Shown here one piece after another: positions 29,501-40,040 of a stretch of DNA of 64,000 nucleotides. Position 1 is the stretch's first letter; every line of letters starts with the position of its first letter. A program made the position numbers and the translations under genes. Location of the stretch: contig NW_005200351.1 in the NCBI RefSeq assembly GCF_000372725.1, positions 147,812 to 211,811 on the forward strand, read 5' to 3'. Source of the stretch: Emiliania huxleyi CCMP1516 (lineage: Eukaryota > Haptophyta > Isochrysidales > Noelaerhabdaceae). The notes beneath the pieces were generated by a model, which saw only the letters and a list, made by a program, of their open reading frames with translations, was not told the DNA's origin and searched no databases.

Positions 29501-30648
29501 AGTGCGAGGGGCTGCGAACACGGTGAATACGGCCGAATACGGCTGGATACAGCGGAGCACGTGTCCTCTCGAGCGCTAGTTGGAGCACAAGAGTCCGTCT
29601 TCCGCTTCTAGGCCGTCTAGCCTTGACGCCCAAACGAGACGACCGTGGCGTCGGCGCCGAGCGACTGGGCGAGCAGCCACGCCCACGCGGAGCTGACCGA
29701 GTTGCAGCCGAGGTCGCCGCCCTCGTCCGACTTGCTGCGCGTGCGGCACAGCACGCCCTCGGTGATGGAGTCGCCAAACGCGAGCAGGCGCAGCGCCTAG
29801 AAGCTTCCGAGAAGGCTCCGGGAAGGACCGAGAAGGTGATGGAGTCGCCAAACGCGAGCTGGCGCAACGCCTCGGTTGGCGGCGGCAGCGGGACGGAGCG
29901 CGGCGGCAGGACCAGCCCGCAGAGGCGGAGCGAGGCGGGCGGCGGCCTGGGCGGGGCGTCGCCCTCGGAGCTGGTGGCGCCTGGGCCGGGCGAGGGCGGA
30001 GAAGGGGTGAGGCGCCGGGGCGGAGCGCGCGGGAAATGCAAAATGCGGTGTCGCGCTGCCCCAGCGGTCGGCGCTCTGCACGGCCGCCTCGATCTGTACC
30101 GTCAGCTCGTAGACGTGCACCTCCTCGGCTGGTGGCGCCGGCAGCGCCACGAGGCCCGCCGCGTCCGCCACCGGCCGGAGACGAGTGGGAGCGCAGCCAG
30201 CGTACCGCACAGTCAGCACCATTGGCAGCGGCTCTCCGGCGCGCGACGACACGGCCAGCGCGGGCGCGGCGGGTCCATCGGCCGCCCGCCAGCGCGCGCG
30301 CAGGTAGGCGCCGGGCGCCGATGCCGCCGCCGCCGGCCGGCTGGCGTCCGCGTAGCTCTGCCAGTGCCACGCCGAGAGCTGGAGGTGGCGGTCGCTGGGC
30401 CGCAGCCAGACGGGCGCGTCGCCGTCGCGCCGTCGACGCAGCAGGCCGTTGGCCAGCGCCTGGCGCTGCGGGATGGTGCCGACCTGCGCCTCCTTTAGCC
30501 GCGCCAGGAAGTGCGTGCGGGACGCGAGGACGTCTGACTCGAGCGTCTCGAGGCTGCACAGCCCGGCGGCGGAGAGAGGACCCGCGAGCGCCTCGAGCCG
30601 GAGCGCCGAGAGGGCGGTTGAGAGTGGCTCGTCGAGGTCTGGCGGCAT
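26518..30648 (-). CDS. SAM-domain / SGNH-hydrolase protein with second SGNH-like domain, many exons
   Basis: The first exon (from the ATG at 30648) encodes a SAM-like helical domain (LEALAGPLSAAGLCSLETL) and a strand-rich region. An exon ending at 29871, then 29796-29622, 29379-29251, 29182-28766 and 28298-28118, build an SGNH/GDSL esterase: catalytic-Ser block LLAFGDSITEG, block III VPDLVLVNQGTND, and Asp/His block GIHPSG. The last of these exons runs without a stop into a second GDS-type motif (VRVFGDSNLHALI). It continues through 27818-27681, 27540-27480 and from 27408 (FGQVDCDFVYY ... ANHHLP) to the stop at 26518, resembling SGNH-like proteins with a G-x-x-DC motif. Several junctions use GC donors; the intron near 30000 and one near 27250 are not resolved. 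It could be two adjacent genes rather than a fusion. Confidence 0.6.
27869..27885. repeat. G homopolymer
   Basis: Run of 17 or more G on the plus strand inside the intron between 28118 and 27818; length is likely unreliable. Confidence 0.8.
28299..28765 (-). repeat. 467-bp intron holding several introner-like copies
   Basis: This GC-AG intron of the SGNH gene contains at least three stretches related to the introner family (CTCGAGAGGACACG core near 28410-28430 and 28693-28712; CGGAATACGGCG near 28622 and 28665). A tandem duplicate of GGGGCTACAAAGACAGTG occurs at 28598 and 28640. Nested or serial insertions seem likely. Confidence 0.7.
29183..29250 (-). repeat. 68-bp intron made by exon-segment duplication
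   Basis: 29250-29222 and 29182-29154 are two versions of the same 29-nt exon segment encoding the VPDLVLVNQ block (a few mismatches), separated by a 39-nt filler ending TTCAG. Splicing from GT at 29250 to AG at 29183 leaves one in-frame copy. Confidence 0.75.
29380..29621 (-). repeat. Intron with introner-like element and 10-bp satellite
   Basis: 242-bp GC-AG intron. Its 5' part (29485-29621) is an introner-family element (CTAGAAGCGG then CGCTCGAGAGGACACGTG in the sense direction). Its 3' part is about nine copies of GATGTGGGGA on the plus strand (29385-29476). Confidence 0.8.
29797..29870 (-). repeat. 74-bp intron made by exon-segment duplication
   Basis: A 36-nt segment covering the catalytic GDSIT codons is present twice (29870-29835 and 29796-29761, two mismatches) with a 38-nt filler between that ends CTTCTAG. 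The first copy becomes intron (GC donor after GAG), the second is exon. Removing 29870-29797 restores the frame TE-ALRLLAFGDSITEG. Confidence 0.8.
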
Positions 30649-30789
30649 TCCCAGCTCTGCTCAGCGCAGCGCGTTTAGACCAAGCGAGGCTCTCAGCACG
30701 AACGGCGACAGCGCGAAGGCGGAATGCCAGCCGAGCGGCCCGCGTGTGCTGCTGAAAGCGGGCCCTGTTAAACGCTACTCGAGTGCCGC

Positions 30790-31708
30790 CCGCGGGCCGG
30801 ATTACCGCTACCGCTTCACACCGGCGGGTCCCCACCGCTCCCGCTTACCGCGCCCTTCTACTCGGGCTCTAGCTGCGCGGCGGCCGGCCTCGCCTCGCTT
30901 CCGCCCGACTACGTCCTCAAGGCGACTCATACGAGCGGCTGCGTCGTCGTGGTTGGTTGGTCAGGGGAGGGGTGGTGGTGGCGCATAAGACTTGCCGAGG
31001 CTACGATCAGAGCGTCGTGGGCGAGGAGGCATCGCCGGCCCTGGTGCGGCGGCTATGCGAGGCGTGGCTCGCCTTTGGCTTCCAGGGGCGAGGCGGGCGT
31101 GAGTGGGCGTACTCAGCCGTGCCGCGCGGCGTGCTGGCGGAGGAGGTTCTGCCGGCGCCACACTCGGACGCGCAGGCGGTCGCGGAGGACATCAAGTGCT
31201 GGACGGCGGGCGGAAGAACCTCTTCATGCACCACACCCGCTCCCGCTTCGGCCATGCCGACAAGCGAGACACCTTTTACGACGCGCTCACGCTCGGCCCC
31301 CGCCTCGACATCCGTTTTGGGGCGGGGCCGTTCTGCGGACTCGGCCACCTCCTGGGCCTACCCGCCGCGCTCTGCCTGCCGCACGCCTCGCGCGCCGATA
31401 CAAACGCCTCGCGCTGGCTGAACGCGAGCGTGGTGAGCGAGGCGGCGCGCGCGTGCGACCGCGTCGCCGCCACCACCGGCATCGACCTGCTGCTCGCCGC
31501 GCCGGCGCCGTCGCGGCCGCGCGGGCTGGTGCTCTCCGAGGTGACGCTGTACCCGTTCGGAGGCCGCCCGCATCTCTCGCCACGCTCGGTGGACGCCGCG
31601 CTCGCAAACGCGTGGTGCGAACGAAGCGGGCGGACCCTACCGCTCGCCGCTGGAGTGAGGGAGAACCAGGAAGTAAACGCCGCGAAAACAATAAAAAACA
31701 GATATTGA
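30790..31708 (+). pseudogene. TupA-like ATP-grasp protein, two frameshifts
   Basis: The matching segments lie in three frames. LPPDYVLKATHTSGCVVVV (about 30890-30955) is the ATP-binding start of TupA-like ATP-grasp enzymes, which ligate amino acids or act in polysaccharide pathways. VVVAHKTCRGYD through LAEEVLPAP...EDIKC (about 30970-31200) follows. DGGRKNLFMHHTR through FYDALT, LDIRFGAG and LSEVTLYPFGG runs to the stop at 31708. Frame changes at about 30957 and 31200 are too close together for introns of normal size, so these are indels. The gene is either decayed or affected by base-calling errors. It is divergent from the SGNH gene (starts about 150 bp apart). The 3' end is intact-looking. 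Confidence 0.6.
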
Positions 31709-31816
31709 TGCCGTTCTTATCGCAAAGAGAAAGCCTATAGCGGCGCGCGCGGCTCTCGAGATGCAGTACAGGTTGAAACCGGAGAGCCCGACCCGCCCCC
31801 AAGAGCCGAACCCCTA

Positions 31817-33765
31817 ATGGTGGCGGGCAGCATCTCAGGCGAGGCGACGGCGGGAGCGAGTGACGCGGCCTCTTCCAGCTTACTGGGCAGCCTTCCCGCA
31901 GAGGCGGCGAAAGCGGCTGCAGAAGGCGACGAGGCGGCGCTGCTGGCGTGGCTTGACAACGACGGGCGGGTCAATGCGACCGACGGGGCGAACGGGATCA
32001 CCGCGCTGATGCTGTCCGCCCGCCACGGCCAAGAGCGGGTTGTCGAGTTGCTGCTGCACCGCGGCGCGGAGATCAACCTGCAGAGCAGCGTCGGCCGCGC
32101 CGCACTGATATCCGCCGCCCGCCAAGGCCACGAGCGGGTGGTCGAGCTGCTGCTTCAGCGAGGCGCGGATATCAACCTGCAGGACAGCGAGGGCGGCACC
32201 GCACTGATGGACGCCGCCTTCAACGGCCACGAGCGGGTGATCGAGTTGCTGCTTCAGCACTTCGCGGAGATCAACGCGACCTGCTGGGTAGGCGACGTGA
32301 GCGGCTTCACCGCGCTAATGCTCGCCGCCCAGGAGGGGCACGAGCGAGTGGTCGATCTGCTGCTGCAGCGCGGCGCGGAGGTCAACAAGCAGAGGAGCGA
32401 CGGCGGCACCGCGCTGATGCACGCCGCCCACCAAGGCCACGAGCGGATTGTCGAGCTGCTGCTGCATCGCGGCGCTCAGGTCAACCTGCAGAGGAGCGAC
32501 GGCCGCACCCCGCTGATGCTCGCCGCCGCCAACGGCCACGAGCGGGTGGTCGATTCGCTGGTGGAGCGCGGCGCCGAGATCAACCTGCAGAATAGCATCG
32601 GCGGCACTGCGCTGATGGACGCCGCTGTGTTCGACCACCCCGCCGTCGTGCTCCGCTTGCTGCGTGCGGGCGTGGATACGAAGCTGCGCTCTGAACGCGG
32701 CAAGACGGCGCTGCAGTGGGCCAAGGAGAAGGGCCACGCCGAGTGCGTCGAGGCCTTCCGGCAGCACGTCGCGGAGGTGACTGCGAGCCAGCGCGAGGCG
32801 GCGGCGGGCGGCACGGGGCGGCGCGAGGCGGCGGCGAGAGGGGCGGGTGACGCTTCCTCGGGCGAAGCGGCCTCTTCCGGCTCGCTGGGCAGCCTTCCTG
32901 TAGAGGCGGCGAAAGCGGCTGCGGAAGGTGACGAGGCAGCGCTGCTGTCGTGGCTTGACAGCGGCGGGCGGGCCAACGCGACTTGTGGGGTAGTCGGTGT
33001 GAGCGGCTACACCCCGCTGATGCTCGCCGCCGCCAGCGGCTACGAGCGGGTGGTCGAGCTGCTGCTGCAGCGCGGCGCGGAGATCAACTTGCAGAGGAGC
33101 GACGGCTGGACCGCGCTGATGCGCGCCGCCCAGGACGGCCACGAGCGGATTGTCGAGCTGCTGCTTCAGCGAGGCGCGGAGATCAACAAGCAGAATAGCA
33201 TCGGCATCACTGCGCTGATGCTCGCCGCCCAGGAGGGCCACGAGCGGGTGGTCGAGCTGCTGTTGCAGCGCGGCGCGGAGGTGAACTTGCAGGACAGCAT
33301 GGGCCGCACCGCGCTGATGCTCGCCGCCCAGGAGGGCCACGAGCGAGTGGTCGAGCTGCTGCTTCAGCGCGGCGCGGAGATCAACTTGCAGGGCAGCGAC
33401 GGCGGCACCGCGCTGATGCTCGCCGCCTACCACGGCAACGAGCGGATTGTCGAGCTGCTGCTTCAGCGAGGCGCGGAGATCAACCTACAGAGCAGCAGCG
33501 GCGGCATCGCGCTGATGCTTGCCGCCAACTACGGCCACGAGCGAGTGGTCGAGTTGCTGCTGCAGCGCGGCGCGGAGATCAACACGCAGGACAGCAAAGG
33601 CCGCACCGCGCTGATGCACGCCGCCGCCAACAACCACCCCGCCGTCGTGCTCCGCCTTCTGCGGGCGGGCGCAGACGCGGCGGCGCGCACCAATAAGGGC
33701 AAGACGGCGCTGCAGCATGCCAAGGAGAAGGGCCACGCCGAGTGCGTGCGCGCCCTCGAGGAGCA

Positions 33766-33797
<32 letters not shown>

Positions 33798-34408
33798 TGA
33801 GGGAGGCGGAGAGAGCGGCGGCGGAGGCGGAGGCGACGCGGCATGCCGAGGCGCTGCTGGCGGGGGAGGAGGCGGAGAAGGAGGCGGAGGAGCGCGCCAA
33901 GGGCAAGAAGGGGAAGAAGAAGAAGAAGAAAGGGAAGGGCGGCGGGGGCGGCGCTGGGCCGTCGCAGGAGCCCGAGGATCAGGCAGCGCTGGCGGCGAGA
34001 GAGGAGGCGGAGTTGGCGGCGGCGCTGGAGGAGAGCGCGAGGCTGGAGGTCGGGGCGACGCGTGCGGCGGGGGATCAGGCGCGAGTCGCCGAGGGCGCTT
34101 CGTCACCGGCGGAGGAGGCGCCGCGTGAGGGAGAGGAGGAGCCGCCGGACGACTTCGTCTGCCCGATCACGACCGAGCTGATGAGCGACCCGGTGATGGC
34201 GGCGGACGGGCATGCTTACGAGCGGTCGGCGATCGAGCGCTGGCTCGCGACCAAGTCGACGAGCCCTCTGACGGGCGGCGCGCTCGAGCACCCATACCTC
34301 ACACCCAACCACATGCTGCGCCGTCAGATCCGGGACTGGGAGGCACGGCAAGGCCACCGGGGCTTGTGTGGTGTATCCGCAGCGCGTCGCGAGTTATCAA
34401 GATGCTAA
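31817..34408 (+). CDS. Ankyrin-repeat U-box E3 ubiquitin ligase
   Basis: 863 residues, one uninterrupted frame, start MVAGSISGEA. Two ankyrin arrays (about 55-320 and 390-640), each unit 33-34 residues with consensus GHERVVELLLQRGAEINLQ, are separated by a linker. Each array is preceded by the same leader (GSLPAEAAKAAAEGDEAALL), so the whole block has duplicated. Then come a Glu/Ala coiled coil (650-700), a Lys run (KGKKGKKKKKKGKGGG) and a C-terminal U-box (FVCPITTELMSDPVMAADGHAYER...IERWL...SPLTG), which recruits E2 enzymes. The protein likely ubiquitinates targets bound by the ankyrin solenoids, in cytosol or nucleus. The frame carries on about 20 residues past the U-box. Confidence 0.9.
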
Positions 34409-34850
34409 GGCCGCCAAAAAAAACGGATTGGCCGGCCGTTGATGCGCTCTACTAAGTGGTACTGTACTCTTCCGTTCGTCGTCATCACCCATAGCAGTGC
34501 AGCTCCTTCTGCGGCTCCAGCCTCCACGTCTGGCAGGATGGGGTGCGGGTTCCAGCTCAACAGCGCGCCGAGCACGCTCGCCACCGGCCGCGCCCAGTAG
34601 TCGCGCCGCGGAAAGGGCGCGAGCGCCAAGTCGTCCGCCTGGCACGCGCGCGCGCCCGCGCCGGCGGTCAGCACGGTGCAGCTGGTGCGCGTGCCCACGC
34701 GCAGCCGAATGGAGCGCCCGGCCTCCGTCGCCCGCCAGCGCTCGTCGCCGCCGGCGCCGGGCAAGTGGGTGTACACCAGCTCAAAGGCCTCGCCCTTGGC
34801 GCGCGCGTCGCGCAGCTGCCGGCGCAGCTCATACGAGCGGAAGAGTGAGC
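34405..34850 (-). CDS. Hypothetical protein, 3' part
   Basis: A coding-looking minus frame: FRSYELRRQL, then AFELVYTHLPGAGGDERW, later LLSWNPHPILPDVEAG and a stop after RPIRFFWRP. It overlaps the last codons of the U-box gene by 4 bp at the 3' ends. No ATG precedes the coding-like part within the open frame, so a 5' exon is probably missing or the gene is truncated. No family recognised. Confidence 0.4.
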
Positions 34851-35609
34851 GATTAGGTGTGAATATTTAGTAAGTAGTACATGCCCCTGTGTGCTCAGGC
34901 AGTCCTCTAGTGTGCCTGGACTTGGCCTGAGCAAATAGTAGCGTTTGGGGCGTGAATTTATTTAGCCGAAGTGGACCTTGCTTGCCCCCAACAATAACAC
35001 CAACTCTGTCGAACAAGGCTCAGACAATGACGAGGTGTGTGCACTCGGGTGCTGCTGTGCACTCACGCAGCTTGACCACATGCAAATGCACGTCTCTGAC
35101 CGCATCGACATGGGCCGAGCGTTTTTGATCTCTGGGTCAGTGGGCGCCCACCCGCCGCCTCTGAGGGGGTCGGGCCCCCTAGACTGAAAACAAAAACAAA
35201 ATGTAGAACCGTCAAAACCAGCCTGCGAGAGCGGCGCTGTGCGCCGCCTACTTCATGCGCGGTGCGGCGGGTCGTGAGTGACCCCCACGAGCCACGTGCC
35301 ACGACCACGGCATCCCCAAAAATGGAAAAGTAGACCATAGTCGGATGGGCACGAACCCGCGCAGCGCCGGCTTTGAGCCACGCGCCTCGATCTTCAGAGT
35401 CGCGTGCGCTGCCCCTTCCGGCAAGGACGACGACATCGAGGGGATGTCCATTGTTGCGCGATGGCGTCATCCATTTCGTCAAAGCCATGAAGTGATTCAA
35501 AGTTAAGTCAAGGTTCCAACCCCTCCCGCGAGAAGCCGATCAGAGACCTTGCCTGTCGCCGCTGTCGAGCGCTGTCGAGCCGCTGTTGAGCACCACTCCG
35601 GTCGGCACG
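34851..35609. other. Intergenic region, no gene seen
   Basis: AT-richer at 34855-34970 and GC-rich afterwards. Open minus-strand frames around 35.06-35.5 kb have no protein-like pattern. It probably holds the promoter of the ADP-ribosyltransferase-like gene. Confidence 0.4.
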
Positions 35610-36332
35610 ATGTCTGGCCTCGCAAGCAGGCTTCTCGACGCGGCACTCGAGGATGGGGACATGCGCGGCCCGCTGGGCGGCATGTTCCCCGCCGACCTCC
35701 CCGTCCCTTCGTTCGCCGACGCCCTCGCGCCGCTGAGCGACAAGCTGCCAAAGGTCGACCCGAGCAAGGGCCAGCTCGCGAAAATGGCGTGGAAGAAGGC
35801 CGGCAGCATCCAGGCCCAGTTCCCGTCTCTGACTCGCGACGAGTGCGCGGCGGTCGTTCTGTACACATAGGAGGACATGCCGCGCGACCTCTCTCCTTAC
35901 TACGTGATGAATGCTGCGCTGAGGGAGAAGAACCGGCAGGCGGCGAGGCCGTGGCGAGACTTTGTGTGGCTGCTGCTGCACGCGCTGCGCAAGCTGCCGC
36001 CGAGCAAGGCGCGCGTCGTCTACCGAGGCATGTCCGGATCAGAGCTGGCTGAGGGAGCCGAGCTGCAGTGGTCGGCCTTCTCCAGCACGGCGACTAAGGT
36101 TGACGTGATGGAGGTTTTCCTCCACACGAAGGAGGCCACCGCGGGAGCACGCACCATGATCCACCTGGAGCTCACCGAGCCGGTTGGCCGCGACGTCTCT
36201 GCCTTCTCCCTCTACCCGCAAGAGTGCGAGGTGCTGCTCCCCCCCAACGTCTGCTTTGAGGTCGTGTCGCACTACAACGCCGGCAGCGGGCTCGTGATCG
36301 TGCGGGATGGAGTTGCCGGCCGACGCCGATGA
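35610..36332 (+). pseudogene. Mono-ADP-ribosyltransferase (ART fold), interrupted by an in-frame stop
   Basis: From the ATG at 35610 an 86-residue part ends at TAG (35868-35870), and the same frame resumes at once and continues to 36332. The downstream part has the R-S-E signature of arginine-type ART enzymes: the Arg strand VVYRGM, the WSAFSSTAT strand, and an E-x-E pair in the QECEVLL strand. The upstream part supplies the helical region that precedes the fold. The stop falls in the conserved helix between them, at a position normally occupied by a residue. The armadillo repeats that follow may have been one gene with it. Options are a decayed gene, stop readthrough or a sequencing error. 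No signal peptide is seen. Confidence 0.65.
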
Positions 36333-37281
36333 GGAGCTTCAAGCCAAGATGGCGCGGCGCGGCTGCAGGTCGCGAGGGAGAAGGCGGTGAAGGAGGCTCA
36401 GCGCGAGCGCGATGTGAGCCGGCTGATCAAGCTCGGGGCGGAAACGCGTGAGTGGGCAATCGAGTTGCTTGAGCGATACGGCTCGTTGCAAGCGGCTGCG
36501 AACGTGTTGTGCGCGGCTACGGACACCTCCATTCCTTCAGAGGTGCGGAAGTGGTTGGAGCAGCTGCGCAGCGGAGGGGAGCGGCAGAAGGAGGAGGCCG
36601 CGAGGGAGCTGTGGGTCCTCGCTCGCAACGACTGGGACAACAAGGTGGCGATCGCGAGGGCGGGCGGCATCGCGCCGCTGGTGGCGCTGGCTCGCGACGG
36701 CACGGACGGGCAGAAGGAGTACGCCGCGGCGGCGCTGTGGGTCCTCGCTTGACGACGACGACCAGGTGGAAAAGGCGGGCGGCATCGAGCCGCTGGTGGC
36801 GCTGGCTCGCGGCGGCACGGACGGGCAGAAGTATCAGGCCGCGGGGGTGCTGGGGGTCCTCGCTTGGAACGCCGACAACAAGGTGGCGATCGCGAGGGCG
36901 GGCGGCATCGAGCCGCTGGTGGCGCTTGCTCGCGACGGCACGGACAAGCAGAAGGAGAGGGCCGCGGGGGCGCTGCAGAACCTCGCTGCCAACGCCAACA
37001 ACAGGGTGGCGATCGTGAAGGCGGGCGGCATCGCGCCGCTGGTGGCGCTGGCTCGCGGCGGCACGGACAGGCAGAAGGAGGAGGCCGCGTCGGTGCTGTG
37101 TCTCCTCGCTTACATCGCCGACAACAGGTTGGCGATCGCGAGGGCGGGCGGCATCGCGCCGCTGGTGGCGCTGGCTCGCAGCGGCACGGAAAGGCAGAAG
37201 GAGGAGGCCGCGAGGGCGCTGCGGAATCTCGGCTGCACGAAGTCCATGCTTGGGTGGAAGATCCCCAAGTTTCTTAGTTGA
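36333..37281 (+). pseudogene. Armadillo-repeat protein with frame breaks
   Basis: About seven ARM repeats of 42 residues (NKVAIARAGGIAPLVALARDGTDGQKEYAA...LWVLA) in two frames: 36387-36752 and then about 36754-37281. One extra base at about 36750 (LA followed by TGA, instead of LAxDD) breaks the array. The lead-in between the ART end and the repeats also shifts frame about twice (36320-36400: EELQAKMA, then RLQVAREKAVKEAQ). ARM solenoids bind partner proteins; in plants and algae they often pair with U-box or kinase domains, and here probably with the ART domain. Adjacent units are very alike at the DNA level. Confidence 0.65.
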
Positions 37282-37722
37282 GTAGAGAGATCCCCTGGGT
37301 GGCCCTCCCAGGCTCTAATTTACAGCTCAAGCCAGAGTGGCGGCAAGATTGAGTGGCGGTGCGACATTGTGTCTGTGTCAAACCCTCCAGTGTGCGTCCC
37401 GGCGACTCATTCACTAGACTCCCAGCCTGCTATACAAAACCCTCTGAGTTCGGTGCACTCTAGTTGCGGCGTCCATCGGGAGAGGAGGGCGTAGCTCGTG
37501 GGCTTTGTCGCGGCTCGGCTGTTCGGCCGGCCAGCTAGTCAGGCGCCGTCGCTGGGCGGGGAAGGGGGGGAGGGGGGAAGCGGTGGATGCGGGGAAGACC
37601 GGCCTCGTAAATCTTTTTTGCGGCCCGCTAAAAGTCGTCGAGCCCCTCCTCAAAAAAGACTGGACTCCACACACTCCCATTCACGACGAAAAATATTTCG
37701 GTTCAACAGTCTCATAGCCGGG
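37282..37722. other. Intergenic, convergent genes
   Basis: Downstream of the ARM repeats and of the transporter. G-rich run at 37557-37580 and an AT-richer patch at 37660-37710. No gene seen. Confidence 0.45.
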
Positions 37723-39532
37723 CTAGTATCCCGCGAGCGTGAGGGAGAGCGAGGTCGGGATGAGGACAAGGCCAAAGGTCAAGAGCGCGAAGGCCGCTGT
37801 CCGCAGCACCCCTGGCTCGTCGCCGTGCGTGACGTAGTAGAAGAGGCCCGGGAAGACGAAGGTGATGGCGGCAGCGCCCGTCGAGCCGGTGATCGCGACC
37901 ATTATGCCGAGGTCGGTGACGACCAGTGCGACGGCAAACGTGAAGGCGAGCAGCACAAGCATCGTCCGCAGCTCGAGGTCGTCGTTGATGAAGACCGACG
38001 GCGGAGTCTTTGGCGGCTCGCCGCCGCCCTGCAGCGTGCGCAGGATGTTGGCGAACGACTTGCGCGTCGCAAAGGTCTGGATGGGGTACGAGGTGATGAC
38101 GACGATGGCGACGCCAAGGCGGCCGGCCGTGGTGAACGGGTTGACCGGGTAGCTGTTCAGGATGTTTGAGGCGACGTTCGCCCCGAACGACATGTATCCA
38201 AAGTAGGACACTGCGATGTAGAGGGGGACGACGATGGCGAGGCCGCCTGGACGGCGGCGCGGCTGGGATGCAGGATGCGAACGGGCTTGGAGGACAGGAG
38301 GGCGGGAGGGCGGGAGGGCGGGAGGGCGGGCGGAGCCGTATATCAGTGCCATCAGCCGGCCGGGCGTCGGGTCCTCGAGCTCCGAGAGGATCGGCGGCAG
38401 CGACTGCTGGCAGGTGAAGCCGTTTGCAAAGACGACGAACTTGGCAAAGGTCTCCAAGCCGGACGCGCCAAAGCTTGGCTTCTCGCCCACGCAGCTCGCA
38501 TCTCCGACGGTGCCGCACGGGGAGAGCTCGTCCGATGGCTCAAAGTACACCGCCGCGACGAGGGCGGCGACGGCGACGAGGATCGCGACCTATGCGCGGA
38601 CTGACGACTGTATGCTGGGGTGCCGACATCCCATCCCCCGAGGAACGTGAGCGGAAAGGCTGGCTTGGCCAAACGGTGACGCACCGCGAGGGCCGAGGTG
38701 ACCCGAAGGGCGTCCATCGTCTTGAGCAGCGAGAGGGGCGCGGCGATGCCAACCGACACGGCGGTCCAGAGCCGGCGGCTGTCCACGAGGCTGCTGCCGC
38801 CAGGCGTGCCAAAGATGCTGAGGAGGTTGTCGGTGGCGACGATCAGGTAGCCGATGGCCGAGCCCAGACAGTTGCAGATGACGGCCAGCTCGACGACGAC
38901 CGAGAACCTCGGCCGGACCGTGTCGCCCAGCGTGGTGAAGGACTGGCGGTGCGTCCCGAGCTTGAGCTGGGCCCGGCCGAGGCAGAAGAGGGCGAAGCCA
39001 CCCATGGCGGCGGTGAGGACGAGAATGGCCAGCCCAGGGACCAGGCCGGCCGTGGCCATGCCTGCGGGGAGGGCCAAGATGCCGGTGCCCATCACCTAAC
39101 AGGCCATCGCAGGGAGCTAGGGCGCCAGAGAGGGCTTTGGAGCCCACCGTAGAAGACCACCGTGTTGGCCAGGTTGACAAGCGACGAGGCCAGTGACGCC
39201 TTCTCTTCGGAAGGATCGCCGACGTAACCCGCCTCGCCGTGCGCGGATCCTGCTCCAGACGGGCGCGTGAGGTTGACGAAGGAGGCGCGCGAGGAGAGCA
39301 CCCTCGCGGCTGGCACTACGGTGTCGGACGTGGCGAGCATCGCCAGCTCGGCCGCATGCGCCAGTTCGGTTTTCGCCGACTCCCTGTTGACCGTCAGGCT
39401 AGTCCGCCCGACCCTGGCGGTGAGCGCTCTTGCCCGTTCGCTCTGCTTGGTAGCTGCGTCAGCCTCGCGCTCGGCGCGGTCGATTGCGAGGTGGATCGTG
39501 GCGTGGATGGCGGTCGGCGAGGATGTCTGCAT
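37723..39532 (-). CDS. Amino-acid/auxin permease family transporter (AAAP/SLC38 type), 4 exons
   Basis: Exons on the minus strand: 39532-39158, 39095-38685, 38589-38337, 38246-37723; 1563 nt, 520 residues. Exon 1 is a soluble N-terminus ending EEKASLASSLVNLANTV, which continues over a 62-bp intron into VMGTGILALPAGMATAG, the family's first-helix signature. About ten hydrophobic helices follow (e.g. FALFCLG; VAILVAVAALVAAVYF; AIVVPLYIAVSYFGYMSFG; VALVVTDLGIMVAITGS). Introns 1 and 2 are GT-AG (62, 95 bp) and intron 3 is GC-AG (90 bp). The family moves neutral amino acids with H+ or Na+ across plasma or vacuolar membranes; the substrate cannot be assigned. Confidence 0.85.
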
Positions 39533-39639
39533 CGCGACTCTGTGTGGTAAGAGGCGGGCGCCTGAGCGGTCTGCGCCGTCTTTTGCGCAGCGTTGGAGCC
39601 TCGAGCTCGCCGAGGCGGTCGGGCTGGGCCGGCTGTGTG

Positions 39640-40040
39640 TGGGGTATGTGGGGTATGGAGTCGAATCGAGCGGCGGCTTCGAATCTTTTTTCTTCTCCCC
39701 CAAGGGAAAGCTCAAGGAGCAGCCTGGCGATTACCCCTTTGCGCGGCAGCAGGATTGCGATCTACGTTTGTTTGATTTTGAGGCTTTCGGAGGCTTTGGA
39801 AAGGAGGTTCGCAGCACCCTGAGGGAGGCGGCGAACCAGCTGAGCAACAAACTTTCGCACGCTCAGCACCTGGACGAGGTCACATGGACCACCAAGAACT
39901 GGCACGGGCTGCAGATGCAGCGCTTGTCTGTCGTCCTCCACACCGCCGTGGCGTGGCAGACGGTGAACGAGCTAGCGTGCGGGGAGAGCGGCATTGTGCA
40001 TGGTGCGGAGTGCATTGCCGTTCTTAACGGAGTCGCTTAG
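39640..40040 (+). CDS. Hypothetical protein, terminal exon
   Basis: A coding-like frame (FFFSPKGKLKEQPGDYPF, RLFDFEAFGGFGKEVRSTL, TTKNWHGLQMQRLSVVLH, NELACGESGIVHGAE) ends at 40040. No plausible ATG begins it without running into the transporter's first exon on the other strand, so a 5' exon is missing or it is a remnant. The stop lies at the edge of a dispersed repeat. Composition (acidic, aromatic) differs from shadow frames. No family recognised. Confidence 0.35.
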
